This document shows, one piece after another, positions 44,391-56,764 of a stretch of 64,000 nt of DNA. The notes below the pieces were generated by a model. It ran no database searches, was not told the origin of the DNA, and saw nothing but the letters and a program-made list of their open reading frames with translations. Source of the stretch: Elephas maximus indicus (taxonomy: Eukaryota; Chordata; Mammalia; Proboscidea; Elephantidae). How positions within the stretch are numbered: the first letter of the stretch is position 1; each line of letters starts with the position of its first letter. Where the stretch lies: positions 75,345,135-75,409,134 of the forward strand of contig NC_064827.1 of the NCBI RefSeq assembly GCF_024166365.1, read 5' to 3'. Both the position numbers and the translations under genes were made by a program.

Positions 44391-45825
44391 GAGAACTCTG
44401 GCTGTATTTCTTACAAGTCATGTACAAGAATACATACTATCTCTCAACAGCTCAAATGTGGTTTTCAGAATTCTCACCCAGGACACTGGGTTCAGTCTGA
44501 ATAGAGTGTAACCACTACCCCCTCCTACCATCATCTCTTCATCATGGACTTGCCCAAGTCATGCAGTACCTTGTAGGTGACTGGTGAAGCAGGCCATGCA
44601 GGGATACTTGGCTCAGGTCCTCAGGAAGCTCAGCAAAGCTCACTCCTCCAACATAGCTCTGAGCCTCAAAAGTTGCTCCCCTTCCTGCTAAAGGCCCGAG
44701 GAACTGCATGGAATCATTAACAATCACCTAGTCCAGCTCTATCATCTCAAAGGCAGGGAGACTAACTTGCCTCAAGTCCCAAGCTAGCTGATGACATTTC
44801 CTCCACCACTGAGCCACGGCTCTCTGCTGCTGGGCTGCTCTACCATGCGAGAACACAGTGAGCTGTCACAATTTTGAGTGAAAGCAGCAACAAATACTTG
44901 CTGGTTTTGAATGCTCCATTCTTTCCTTATAAATCAGGAGATTTAGAGCATGAGTATATGAAGAGGGGTTAAAGCAAGCCTTCCAGAAGATGATGTGCTT
45001 GCTATCCTCTGGCCTTAGCTGTGGGGCTGAATGGGAGGTGGTCCAGTTTATAAGTCCTGTTGTCCTACACCAGCCCTCTCGGCCCTGCCACACTCTGATG
45101 AATGCAGCCACAAGCAGAGCTCAGGAGCCACATATTGAGCTGTTCAGGTTCCAGGAAGAGGTCAGAAGACAGAGGATGGCCAAGCAGCTGGACAACCATG
45201 AGGGGAATTACAAATGAGCTGCTCATCTGCACACTCCCCAGCCACCAGGTCTGAAACCTTTCAGTTTCGTTCAGCAACTAGATCCATATCCCACAGCTCT
45301 TCACCTGGGTCACATGCTGAGAATATGGCATCTGCTCAGCACGTGACACGGGCTAAATGGCAGGACTCTCCATAGAGCAGGGAACCCCAGAAACACTCCC
45401 AAGCCTAACTTTTGGATATGTGTCATCAGTGGTTTATAATCTTTTAGGAGGCATGGACCACTCTGAAAAAAAAAAAGATACGAGCTGTCTGCCCTGAAAA
45501 ACACACCTTCTCACAGAATTTCAGGGGATTCTTTAAGAGACACACCTTTCCTCCCCAATTCCCAGCTTACAGCTCCTTCCTGGCACCCCCGCCCCACCTC
45601 TCCCATCAATATTTTATGAATTAAATAACTTTTCTACACCTGATACCAGCCCACAGTCATAAAGCAAATGATTCAAAGGTCTGTTGTGCATGGCTGGCCT
45701 GGGGTACACTAGATTTACTTAATGTGGGGAAAAATCAAGAAAACCCTGTCCAGATGCCATGGAGATATCAAAGGTGGCCATGGAAGGCAGTGGACACAGG
45801 GGAGAATGTAATCTGTTTCATTTAC

Positions 45826-45977
45826 CTGGTGCCCTTCTTATTAGGCACTGAGAATGGGCGGAGAAAATCCAGCTTGCTCTTGCTGATAACACAGAGATCA
45901 ATGTTGCTTCCAGACCCCAAGTCATTGAAGATGCCAGCTGCAATGGCTTCACTCACCAGCTTCTTGGCGTCCTCCTC
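45826..45977 (-). CDS. PSMB7: PSMB7 penultimate coding exon, about residues 191-240
   Basis: 152 bp on the minus strand, phase 0 in and phase 2 out. The acceptor is CTCTTTTTCAG ending at 45978 and the donor GTAAAT begins at 45825. It starts [15 protein letters not shown], then [15 protein letters not shown], the last helix and strand of the Ntn-hydrolase sandwich, and runs into the C-terminal extension with [16 protein letters not shown] plus two bases of an Arg codon. It joins in frame to the exon at 42056. Confidence 0.97.
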
Positions 45978-46029
45978 CTGAAAAAGAGAATGGCAACAGT
46001 AGTGTCCATAGCCAGACTGTGGCCTTGCT

Positions 46030-46190
46030 CTGTTAGTTCACAAAGTGCTTTCACAGGCAGTGCTCAAAACCACCTGTGGAGTAGGCATTTGTTTCAGTAC
46101 TCATCTTATGATGAAGAAAATGACTCAAAGTACCCGAGTGATTTACCCAAGGTCTCTTAGCTGGTAAATGGGCCTTTCAACCCCTTTATG
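46030..46190 (-). mobile_element. MIR SINE fragment
   Basis: AAAGTGCTTTCACAGGCAG, TCATCTTATGATGAAGAAAA and TTACCCAAGGTCTCTTAGCT. Confidence 0.7.
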
Positions 46191-46280
46191 CATGTGTCCT
46201 CTCTTCACCACGCTGCTTAAAGGTCAATCATTTAAAAACTGGGGACTCTGGGCTAACAGAGGACAATTTACCATCTAAAA

Positions 46281-46510
46281 TAGGGGTCAGCAAACTTTCC
46301 TTATAAAGGCCCAGACAGTAAATATTTTAGGCTTTGTAAGCATGCAGTTTCTGTCACAACTACTCAATTCTGTCATCATAGCACAAAAACAACCATAGAC
46401 AATACGTAAACAAATGGGCATGATAATAAAGTTCCAATAAAACTTTATTAGCAAAAACAGGTGGTGGGTCAGATTTGGATAACAGGCTATATGTAGTTTG
46501 TTGACCTCTG
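46281..46510. mobile_element. Non-autonomous hAT-Charlie DNA transposon (MER type)
   Basis: Terminal inverted repeats: TAGGGGTCAGCAAACT at the left and AGTTTGTTGACCTCTG at the right. The flanking 8-bp duplication is ATCTAAAA (46273-46280) and ACCTAAAA (46511-46518), 7 of 8 matching. The internal phrase TAAATATTTTAGGCTTTG is diagnostic. 230 bp, exact subfamily not assigned. Confidence 0.9.
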
Positions 46511-47741
46511 ACCTAAAATGTCCAACAACAGCTGAAATTTGCTTCCTGGTCCCATAATGGACAGTCATTATCACCCAGAAAAACACTAACACCAAAACAC
46601 AACAGTGATCTAGGAAAATGTTTGCAGATAAGGATGGAACCCCTTGCCCAAGAGAATCTATCTCCTCCTACTAATGAGCCTACAAGTTCACTGAAGTGAT
46701 TCATTTCTTTGAAACACTCTCTCCTCTGCTCTACTTTTGGAAGCAGGTCTAAGACTCCAACAGTTACCAGTGTACAAGCGGATTAATTCATCTCTCATCC
46801 CAGAAGGCCTATCATGTGCCAGGCCCTGTGCTAGGAGCTGGGGCTGCAGAGACAGATAGGGCCCCAGGTCCCTGCCCTGTAGGGGCTTAAAGTTCAGAAC
46901 GGGCATGAGACCCAAGTAACTACAATGCAATGTGATAAGGGCCAATGGGAAACCAACAGGAAGCTGTGGGAACACTGGCTAGGTCAGCGAAGGCTTTAGG
47001 TAGGGTTGAAGGCCAGGCACACCAAGCACCCCAGAAAACGAGGTAGCGAAACAGAAGGCAGGCAAGTGAAGGAAACAGGGTAGGGTCCAGGGAACATCAA
47101 GTTAAAACCCTTTATGCAGTAAGAATAAAAATGAACCAAATTCCCAAAGAAGGGAATCCGACCTGTTCTGCAGCCCTTCCCAAACCACCAGGACAGGAGA
47201 GTCCATAAACCATGCTAGCTGAACTAAGGAGAGCTCATCTAAGTAACACCCTTTGAGAAATATACACTCCCTGCCTAAAATTCCATTCTTTAGATCCTCC
47301 AAAGGTAGATTCACTGACTTCAAGTTGTCAGAAGATCTGAGAGACCACTCAGGGCTCCTGCTCCTCTGACTGCCCCAAGCCGGGAATTGAGACTCCAGTG
47401 ACATGAACACTCTCAGCAGACTCAGAGGACAGAAAAGGCTCTACTGGAAGGGGGATCCTCAGCAACCTAGTAGCAGTGGCAAGGGAGTTACTTTAATCTT
47501 TATCCCCTCACTCTTCACTTCCTGAGTGTCACCTGAGCGGGACCAATGAAGGCATATACAGTATATATACAGTCCTTTAAGAATTATTTCAGCCGAGAAT
47601 TCCCCTAGTCAGGATTCTCTCCTGGGATTCCTAATAATCTATGAGGCCAAAAGCCTTGCCAGAAACCAGTGAAGGTGGTAGCAAAGAAAGTATTACTTAG
47701 AACAGAGATAAAGAAATGGCTGCTGGTGCTGCTACTAGATT

Positions 47742-47775
47742 AAAAAAAAAAAAAAAAAGTTGTTTTTTTTTTTTT
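47742..47775. repeat. A17-GTTG-T13 foldback
   Basis: Seventeen A, GTTG, then thirteen T, bordered by TT and AA. A stem of up to 13 A:T pairs with a short loop is possible. Confidence 0.9.
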
Positions 47776-48589
47776 AATACAGACCACAAAACCCAGCTGC
47801 TTTAACAACGCAACCTCATTCCAACTTGTTTCTTTGAAAATGGTCAGTAGACTTTTCATGATTACATTTTAAAAAGCAAAGCCCTAGAAATTTAGAACTT
47901 ATTAAATGAAAATGACCCTCTGCACCCGTGTGTCTGTCTGTGTGTAGGAGGATCCCCTGCATTCCTCTACTCCTGACCTACCATCTCCCCTTTCCCTTCT
48001 CTCCTTTGTTGTACTACTTCCTCTGCTTTGTCTTTTCTCATCATTGCTGTTGGTGCCTTGAACCAGCCAATGGTACCTGGCGGACATCACAACTCCTGCT
48101 AGTAGCATTTAGGACTACAGATTTAAATTTCCCAAATTATTTTTTCCTGGGGTATGGGGATGGAGAAGATTTAGAAGAAACTGAAATAGATACATGATAT
48201 TAGATGTGCAGATCTAATGTCAGTCAATTAGACTGGGCACATAAATCCCAGAATGCTGACAGGGCTATGAGATTACAGGTGATTCTTCTTCTATTTTGCA
48301 AATACTCAGTAATGTGAGTAGATAACTTATAAAACTTAAAAATGTGCGAATTTTGAACTATATCATGTATAGCCTGATTTACTCATAAAACTATTATGCT
48401 TGCTATTATTTAAATGTAAAGGCTTTTTTAAAAATTAGGAAAAATATACCTTTTAATTCCTTTCCTCCCCACCAATTTTAAGGGCAAAATCTCAAGAAAG
48501 AACATCTCGCAACAACCTATCCCCCCCCGCCCCCAGGTCCCACTCCCCTCTCATATACACAGGGCTAAAGATGTCATGAAATGAAATTA

Positions 48590-48800
48590 ACCTGACATTT
48601 ACGGAGCACCTACTACATACAATGTGCCAAGTCGTTATTTATTTTTACCCCCCACAACCATCCTGTGAGGTTGGTATTGTCAGAAACTAGGGCTGAGATT
48701 CAATGACCCACCCAGGGTCTCACAAGTAGAAATAGGGAGCTGCTATTCAAATCCAGGTCCCCGGGGCTCCACAGCCAGAACACCACAAGCCACATCAGCT
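48590..48800 (-). mobile_element. MIR SINE
   Basis: TTTACGGAGCACCTACTAC, CAACCATCCTGTGAGGTTGG, CACCCAGGGTCTCACAAG and ATTCAAATCCAGGTCCCC, minus orientation. Confidence 0.82.
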
Positions 48801-49889
48801 CACAAGCAGCCTGCCTCAGCCTTGGGCTCCTAAGCTACTCGCAGACAGGGGAGAGCAGGTTACCTGATTCAGGGCTGTGTCACTCCCCCATCACCAGGAT
48901 GCTCAGAATGGGGCAAATCAGGGAAAGATGGTTGCCAACTCTCTTTGGGTCAACTAGCAGCATCTCTGCAGGTCATTTCCATTGGGAGAGGGGAGGGAGG
49001 GCTGTGTTTCCCAAACTGCCTACAGACCACCACCTAAATAAAGAGCCTTCTTCACTCTCTACCAGGTTAGAGTAACATTTCTACAGTCTAATTATGTCAG
49101 AGATCAGTATTAAGATCTAAGGTCTTATTTCACATATTCCATAAAGCAAAAAACAAACTCTCAAAACTGTGAAAATTACCACTTTTATGTAGTTAATGTC
49201 TTCAACAGCTATTTATGGAGACCTACTATGTTCTGGGAAATGCTTCATATGCCGAATACTGTCTTTGATTACAGTATTTCCATACCCATAATTCTAGATG
49301 CATATGCAAATACACTGCTGGGCATATTTGTTCTGTGTTTTCTTTATGATGGAATTTCACAATTAAACAAGTTTTGTCTTCAACACGTGCTACCAAATAT
49401 TTAGGAAAACCATCAAGAAAAACTACAAATAAAAGCAAGGGTGGGGAAAACACCACATTTTTCTCTGTTTCTGGCCCACAATAAAGGCAGGAAGCATTGT
49501 TTCTGCCTCTCATTCTTCATAGAGAAACTGCACCTCCCTTTTCTGGAAGATGCAGAGCGGCCTGCATCCTGGGCAGCATCTGCCTGGGGACAGCTGCTAC
49601 AGAGGGGCTCTGACTAGGGTCCTGCAGAGCCCGTGACCCCAGCTGGTCAGGCCCAGGTGCAATGCCTCTCCCACTGCTGGGGCCAGCATCCTCCCATGGC
49701 CAGCTGCTCGTGGATTACGCTGCTAGTCACAAGGGAATGTGGATTCAATGTCTCATCCTCGCTACTCGAAAAATGGCCCTGCAAGCTACTGGTAACTTCC
49801 TTTTATTTTGAGATGCTCGGCTAAAAGACCACCACGACCCTGGTGATTGAAAGCTAGCTGGTGGACCCAGATTCAAGTTCATCCTGGTA

Positions 49890-50110
49890 GATGTGGAGGC
49901 AGACAGATTGGGTTTGAATCCCCAGGCTCGTACCTACTGCTGTGCAACCTCTGGCAAGTCGCTACACCCCTTTGAGTTCACTCTCCTTCTCTGCAATATA
50001 TTAATAATAAATGCTGCCTCACAAGATTGCTGCAAGTATTAGAAATAAAAGCACCTACTACAGCATCTGGCACATAGCTGATGCTTAATAAATGGTGACT
50101 TATTTAATAA
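49890..50110 (+). mobile_element. MIR SINE
   Basis: GGGTTTGAATCCCCAGGC, CAACCTCTGGCAAGTCGC, ATCTGGCACATAGCTGATG and CTTAATAAATGGTGACTTA. It sits at the left edge of the low-repeat block at 50120. Confidence 0.85.
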
Positions 50111-50119
50111 AGCAAGTCA

Positions 50120-51330
50120 AAGGGCTCCTAAAAGCACAATTTATTTCTAAGCAGCCTGTACCAAGCCCCAGGCCAGGAGAAGGAGGTCCGAACAAATCTG
50201 CTGACAAATCTTCATGCAGTGCCACGCAGAAGTTTCTATAATAATTAATCCAAGCAAAAAGCACACTCCCTAAAAGTTCAGAGAATATAAAAGGAACACT
50301 TCCTGCTTCATAGCTACAAAGACCAAACTAACTGGGAATATCAGTCCCCCGGGCCACCCCTGCTTCTTAAATGAGATTACAATAAGAGTGATGTACTGTA
50401 CTACAAGTCAGCTGTGACAAGCAGCACTTTATAGAGCTATCTGTTTGTCTCCATCACTGCATCGCACAATGTGTCCCTGGACTCCAATGTGCAGCTCCAT
50501 TTACCGCTACATGACAAATGGGCAGCACTTGTAAAAGGCACAAAGAGGTCCACGTCGGCCATGTAATGGTCACCACAGCTGTACCCGAGTGCTTGAGGGG
50601 ACAAAACAGACCCCCAAGTTCATTAAACTGACCAGTAATGGATCTTTCAAAAAGTGCCTTAGGAATCGTACAGAAAAGGCTAAAATAAATAACTCAGCAT
50701 GGAGGGCTAATCTGAAATGGTGTTTGATAAATTATTTATAACACAGGCGATTGTCTGCATTTAATATTGGAGCTACTAGCAGCATCTTTAAAAGATGATT
50801 TATGTGTTGTAATGCTATTAAACTTTATATTGGCCCACTGCTAGCTATAAAGTCTGCTGAGATTTAGAGAATGAGTTTTAAACTGTCACTGCAACATCAT
50901 AGGAGATGGAGACTGTATTAAATCTTTACTTTAAACCTGTTATCTAGAGAGTTGCATTTTGTAGACACTCACAAGCTGATGGATTACCTCGGCATCCGCT
51001 ATGGTGTAGGTCCAAAACAGTACTGCAAAGAAACTTTTCCACATTATTTTTGTCTACAGCTACAACTGAATTTCTCTTCTCACTTAAGTGATTTTTATAT
51101 AGGGAATGTCATCAGAGTAAAATGCAGGTGCCCCAGCCAATGGCATCCTGGACAGTTCAGCACCAAATTAATACTCTTTAAATAAACCCTCCACATCTGA
51201 CTGTTCAGTTATGCATAGCGAACAGCACTGTACTTACACTGGTGGCAGGCGAGATATTAAATATGCATCTGACTGAAAACCTAACACAGTATTTTAGATA
51301 CAGCTTCGGAATGTAAAAATACATATACAC
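50120..51330. promoter_or_regulatory. Low-repeat AT-rich block, candidate conserved non-coding element (PSMB7 intron)
   Basis: Over 1.1 kb without a recognisable transposon in a repeat-rich intron. It is rich in TTTAT, TAATTAAT and ATAAATAA-type words next to retained CpGs (GCATCGCACA, CCACGTCGGCC, GGCGATTG). Two pairs of overlapping signals stand out: TCTATAATAATTAATCC (50236-50252) and GATAAATTATTTATAA (50726-50741). This composition is typical of developmental enhancers. Conservation cannot be measured here. Confidence 0.5.
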
Positions 51331-52698
51331 AGCAAGTCATTTCAGACAACCAATTTGTAACTAAAATTTTAAAAGAATTTAAAGGCAAATAAAATTGGTC
51401 GTTTGCTGGAAAACACACTCCATTTATGTCACTGAGGAGATGACATTAAGGGGTAGAAAAGGGAAGAAATGTTCAGCCTCTTTTCATGAAGAACGGAGCT
51501 CCCCTGGCTCTACCACTTTTCGGGGCATTGCCAAGGTATCCCTTTGCCTTCCGTCCTCCTGCCACACCAGAAGTCAAAGGGTAGTGGCCCTTCCTACTTT
51601 TGCTCCAGGGGACCAAGAATGTGGGTGGCATCATGGCTTAACTCTCACACAACGTTCATCAATTCTCCTATTTGCTACTGAATCTATAAAGACGATTTAG
51701 ATCGTTACAGTCTGCTCCTTTATTAACAACTAAGAATTTTATTCAACAAGAACTGAAGCAGCCCAAATTCACCTTGGAAAATCTGTGTTGTCTCTTTTAC
51801 TTGAAACAGCAAAAAATTCCATTGCTCTAGTGATCTGCAGCACAGTAGATAAAAGTCTGGGTGTGAGTAGAGTTTGGACTCAAAAAAAAAAAAAAAAGAG
51901 AGAGAGAGCACCAAAATTTCGCAGCTTAGGGGTGGGTCTCACACCTTCTCCATCTTTGTATCCCAGACAGCTAGCACAGTGCTTGTCAGCAAATGAGTAA
52001 GTGAAACATTAACTTCAAATACACTCACAGCTTTGCCAAGCTAAAAAACAAAATTATGAGACAGGTCAATTTCAGAATGGTGTAATTCAAAAATCTCATC
52101 AGTCCCAACTGGGGCCAGAGAACAACAGCATCGGAAGACAGTTAAACACTCGAAAGAGAAGTTTAAATACAACATCTTGGAGAGGCCTTTGACATGTTGA
52201 GGTTCTCTATGCCACTGATGTGGCCTGAAGGAGTCATTAATAGCCGACAGTTGAATAAAATTTAAAGAGCTCAAAAAAGTGTTTAGAACAGTCCCCCCCT
52301 AAAAGCAGTATGCTTCCTGCACTGTGTAACAGACCTGACGTATCCCATGTGTAGCTACATATTTTATAACAGAAAAAGTTAATTTAATTTTTTTTTTCCA
52401 GACTGGGCTGTGTGACAAATGCAAAGGTGTCTGAGTTTTGGTTTTGGCTTGAGCTGTCTGGGTAAACATGGTCTGCCTGTGTGAACACCTGGGAATTGTA
52501 AGCGCAACTGAACTGCAGCTGGTGCTGAGTGAGCTGAGTGGGCCCATACAGTGGGGAGTGAGTGACCGTGTCTTTTAAGTTCTACATGGTGCTGCCATTT
52601 CTTTCCTCAATAGCTTTTTTGTAACAAGATCTGGGTGATACAAATAACAGAGGGAAAACCTGCGGTGGGTGTAGGGTGATTTAAAGGGTTTTAGGCAA

Positions 52699-52902
52699 AG
52701 AACCTTGGTGGCATAGTGGTTACGCTCTCAGCTGCTAACCAAAAGGTCAGTGATTCGAACCCACCAGCCACTCCATGGGAGAAAGATGTGGCAGTCTGCT
52801 TCCATAAAGATTTACAGCCTTGGAAACCCTATGGGGCAGTTCTACTCCGCCCTACAGGGTCACTATGAGTTGGAATCGACTGGACAGCAACAAGTTTGGT
52901 TA
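52699..52902 (+). mobile_element. AfroSINE, long form, nearly complete
   Basis: Best preserved copy: AACCTTGGTGGCATAGTGG, GCTAACCAAAAGGTCAG, GATTCGAACCCACCAGCC, AAAGATGTGGCAGTCTGC, CTTGGAAACCCTATGGGGC, CACTATGAGTTGGAATCGAC, and the tail AGCAACAAGTTTGGTT. It can serve as an internal reference for the others. Confidence 0.95.
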
Positions 52903-53084
52903 GAAAGTAGAGGAAAGGGCGTTCATGTTCAAGGAATTGCCACCTGGATCACTAGTCCTGTCCGAGATCACCGATGAGGCAAAAGCCTACTCACAACTCG
53001 TGGCTAGGAAAGGAGACATCAGAGGCTATATAACCACAATGGACCAGAAATGGCTGTCACAAAATGAGACAGGCCCCAGGAGAG

Positions 53085-53485
53085 CTGGGTCAGTAATGAA
53101 CACAGCACTTAACTCTCTCTGAGCCACAAGGTGCCCATCCGAAGAAGGGGGATAATGCCTCCATCTAAAGGCTGTTGTGAGGAATAAAGGGATAGGAATG
53201 CCCCTGACACATAGATTTAGAAACAGTATTGGAACTATTAGCAAGTTCTAGGGTAGAGGGAAAGAGGCAAGGGCGTGGGAGCACCCAGCTCATCCCTGGG
53301 TATGAGCCAAACACTGATGCTACTCACTCAATCCTTGCAATCACTGTGTGAGGCAGGGCCTCTTATCCCCACTACAGATGAAGAACTGAGGCTCTCAGGA
53401 AGGTTGTCTGATGCACCCAAAGGCACATGACTATGTAAGTGGGAGAGCCAGGGATTTGGGCCAAGTTAGTGCCTGGCATCACCAA
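53085..53485. mobile_element. Two opposed MIR fragments
   Basis: Plus copy about 53105-53225 (CTCTCTCTGAGCCACAAGG, AAGGCTGTTGTGAGGAATAA). Minus copy about 53300-53480 (CAATCACTGTGTGAGGCAGG, CAGATGAAGAACTGAGGCTC). Confidence 0.7.
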
Positions 53486-55771
53486 AACCTATGTCCTCCT
53501 ATCCCACCATTAGGAAAATCAGTGGCAGGCAAGTGGTTTCACTGGATTCTGTGACAGCAAATGAAAGAAAAAAATACCTAAGCTTCCAGAGGGAAAAGGA
53601 CCAAAAGAGATGAGAACATATTGCTTTCTACAAGGAAAAGAAATCAGTGTTCATAGCATATGTGTATACAAATATATATTTCCAAGGCTGCATTGAATTA
53701 AATGCAATCAGAGAAAAAAAAAAACACGGACGTCTGGATTTAAAGAGTGAGAAGTAGGCTCAAGAATCCTCAAAATGAAAACCAAGCTGCCTCAGATACT
53801 AATAAGATCTTAACAATATTTCTCTCTTTCCATAAGACAATGTGATCAGTGACAACTCTGCCAATAAGTGACTAGAGACACTGAAAGGACTATGACCTGA
53901 AAAGAGAAGGGGAAAGAATGAAGTGAATTTGTTCCTTGGGTCACAACAAAGATAAAAGAAGCCAGCACTAGGGTTTCCTGGGAAAAGGAAAGGAAGTGAT
54001 GACAGAAATTCAGTCCTGTCAGAAGTAGAGACTGAAGCCAGAGTCTGAGACAAGCAGAAGAGCCATGTTCACATGGAGCCTGTCCACCGCCAGTCTGGAG
54101 GATGGAAAACCACTGCAACGTGCAGGGCGTGTGTGGGAAGGCTATTCTAGGGACTATGTTATATTGTATGATCTTGCTTCTATAACCTTGAAAGGATAAG
54201 GAAGGACAGGAAGGAAATCCAAGGAAGTACAGAGCACCCTTGCTCTAGGAAGTGTAAAAAGTGGCCACAAATGAACCAAATTTCAGAAGATGCAAAACCC
54301 TGAAAGAAATACACAGATCAGTTTAGTTCAGCAAGCATTTACTAATGCCCTGATACTGATACTCTCTGAGACAGTGTACTGAACACTGGGGACGAGGTAT
54401 ACGCAAGCACAGACCCAACTATAGTCCCGAGGGGGAAACAAGAAGATAATCTCACTATACAGAGCCAGGCTAGCCAAAGGAACTACTACAGGTATACAGA
54501 GGTTCCGCTGGATGCAGGGGAAGATGACTGGCCCAAGTCTTGAAATGCAAATAAGGGTAGCCAAGTGAAGAGGCAGAAGTGATAGCAGGAGTAAACGCAT
54601 GAAAACGGGAAAGAGGAAAGTATAGCTGAAGCGCAAACCATGAGGCAGTGAGTGGCCTAAAGGGAGGTTGGTGGTGTTGGCAGGGCCACACAGAGAGCCA
54701 GCCCTTCATGCTAGGCAGTGGGAAGCTGTGGGAAATTTTAAGCTGGGGAATGACGCAGTTAGATTTGTATTTTTAGAAACTACAACTTGGAAGCAGTGGG
54801 GACAGAAGCCAAGAGCAGGGAGACAGGAGGGTAGGTGATTTTAATATCCCCAATGAAAGATGGTGGTTGGGTGACAGGGAGGAAAGGACAGACTGGGACG
54901 GGCACAGACCATCAACAGGACTAAGAGACTAGATGTGGAAGAGGAGGAAGGAGCAATCGGGTGGGAGTACAGGACAGAGAGAAGCACAAGGTGCCACCTG
55001 GGTTTGCACCATCAGTCTTGAGCACCAATTACTCTTCCTAACAAACCCAGCCTTCACAGAAAGGCCTTTTGTAACTTCTTGGCAGCTATTTATTTCTCTG
55101 GTGGGTGGATGGGAAGAAAATGATTAACTTAATTTTTCTAGACATTGGTAAGCTTCTGCAGGAGGAACCCTAAAGGGTGTTGTTACCAAGAAAGGACAAA
55201 ATAAAGTCAGTGAAAGAATACTCAGGTTATGCTGGAAATCATATCCACGTTGAACCAACTTGTAAATCCCATTTCATCAATGGTGGGGCTCTCAGGATAC
55301 ACCTACCTGGCACTGACAGTGTGGGGGAAAGAGTATAAGGGACTGGTTAACTATGGGGGTAAGACCTGAAGGAAAGTGAAGAGTTAGAAGCCTTAAGGGA
55401 GAATCTCATGTTGGGCTGGCCATGTGCAACATAAAGTTACAAGGAAGTAGAAGTAGACAAAGCAGACCCAATCAAAACAGATAAGCAGAGAATAGTTGAA
55501 TGTGATAGTGAATTTATCTGTTAGCCCCAAAAGTTTTCTTATGCCCCTTGGTAGTCTTTCCTCTTTTTAAACCTTAAGTAACTGTTTGTTGGAAGGCTTT
55601 GTGTGCCTGAGGTCCCAGGAAAGATGATCAGCCAGGGGCCTCGTGGAGAAGTGTGGCATCAGTAGCCTCTCATGATTCACACCTCCCCGCCCCCACCCCC
55701 ATTCAGCTCTTCTCTGCTTGTTTGCTTTGGTTGGGTCTGCTTTGTCCAAAGAAAGCAAGTCAGATAATGTT

Positions 55772-55977
55772 CTGTTGTGATCCATAAGGTTTTCATTGGT
55801 TAATTTTCAGAAGTAGATCACCAGGCCTTTCTTTCTAGTTTTCTCTTAGTCTGGGAGCTCTGCTGAAACCTTCTAGCATGAAGATCTTGTTGGTACTTGA
55901 AATATTGGTGGCATAGCTTCCAGCATCATAGCAACATGCAAGCCATCACGGTATGACAAATTGACAGACAGGTGGTC
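55772..55977 (-). mobile_element. AfroSINE-related variant
   Basis: Contains ATCCATAAGGTTTTCATTGG, CAGAAGTAGATCACCAGGCC and CTTAGTCTGGGAGCTCTGC, and ends with a segment I recognise from elephant-type SINEs (CATGCAAGCCATCACGG). Orientation is judged from the shared 'AGTAGATCACCAGGCCTTTCTT' region, which is reversed relative to the copy at 52699. Subfamily not assigned. Confidence 0.7.
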
Positions 55978-56172
55978 GCCCTAAAAATATACATACATAA
56001 AACCTCTCAGAAAACAGGACATCAACTTATTTTGTGACCACATTGTATGTCAGAAAAGATACCATTTAACTTCATTTTTCCATCAGACCATTTGTTGATT
56101 GTAAATCTTAAATAAAACTGACCAAGAAAACGCTAACACATTTTAATTTTCTTTAATTTTTTCAAAGGAAGA

Positions 56173-56380
56173 GGAACCGACTCTAGTCGGAACCGACTCT
56201 AGTCGGAACCGACTCTAGTCGGAACCGACTCTAGTCGGAACCGACTCTAGTCGGAACCGACTCTAGTCGGAACCGACTCTAGTCGGAACCGACTCTAGTC
56301 GGAACCGACTCTAGTCGGAACCGACTCTAGTCGGAACCGACTCTAGTCGGAACCGACTCTAGTCGGAACCGACTCTAGCC
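56173..56380. repeat. 16-bp minisatellite, 13 units, self-complementary and CpG-dense
   Basis: Twelve exact units of GGAACCGACTCTAGTC followed by one with a T-to-C change near its end (56365-56380), 208 bp in all. Each unit can be written AGTCGG-AA-CCGACT-CT, that is, inverted 6-mers separated alternately by AA and CT. It carries two CpGs per unit. The array runs into GGAACCAACCTGACAGCACC, an AfroSINE/RTE-type tail, at its right edge. The left edge (GGAAGA) is plain intron with no SINE body. Confidence 0.97.
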
Positions 56381-56412
56381 GGAACCAACCTGACAGCACC
56401 TAACAACAAGTT
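56381..56412 (+). mobile_element. Remnant of AfroSINE/RTE 3' tail
   Basis: GACAGCACCTAACAACAAG is the typical 3' end shared by AfroSINEs and their RTE partner. It is contiguous with the last degenerate unit of the 16-bp array. No SINE body is attached, so the body was lost or replaced by the array. Confidence 0.75.
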
Positions 56413-56764
56413 AGAGGATAAGGGCAAAATTTTGTTAAGCCTGTCTAGAAATTTATGAACATGGTCCTTCCTAACAGTCCCCTGAAGTACTGAGGTAAGC
56501 CCATTTTACAAGTGGGCTTCTTATTTTATAAACTGAGACTACAGAGGATACACAAGAGACAAAAATCAATCTACAAACTCAGATTTCTTCAAAGCTCATG
56601 CAGGTACTTTCCATCATGCCCCTGTTTTCAGTTCTCTATCACCCCAATTCAATTTATCTGAGCTAAAAGCCAATATATGTATCAACGAACCAAAGTAAAT
56701 GTGTCCTTATATCTTTTTAATATTCTGATCTCGCTGTAGTGAACGTTACCCCTTCTGGTTTTAT

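Noticed and set aside
46287-46595. Host gene in the 102-residue minus frame
   Set aside because: It lies almost entirely inside an hAT-Charlie element with inverted repeats and an 8-bp duplication.
56173-56380. CRISPR-like or satellite array
   Set aside because: There are no spacers between units, the unit is 16 bp, and the host is a mammal. It is a minisatellite.
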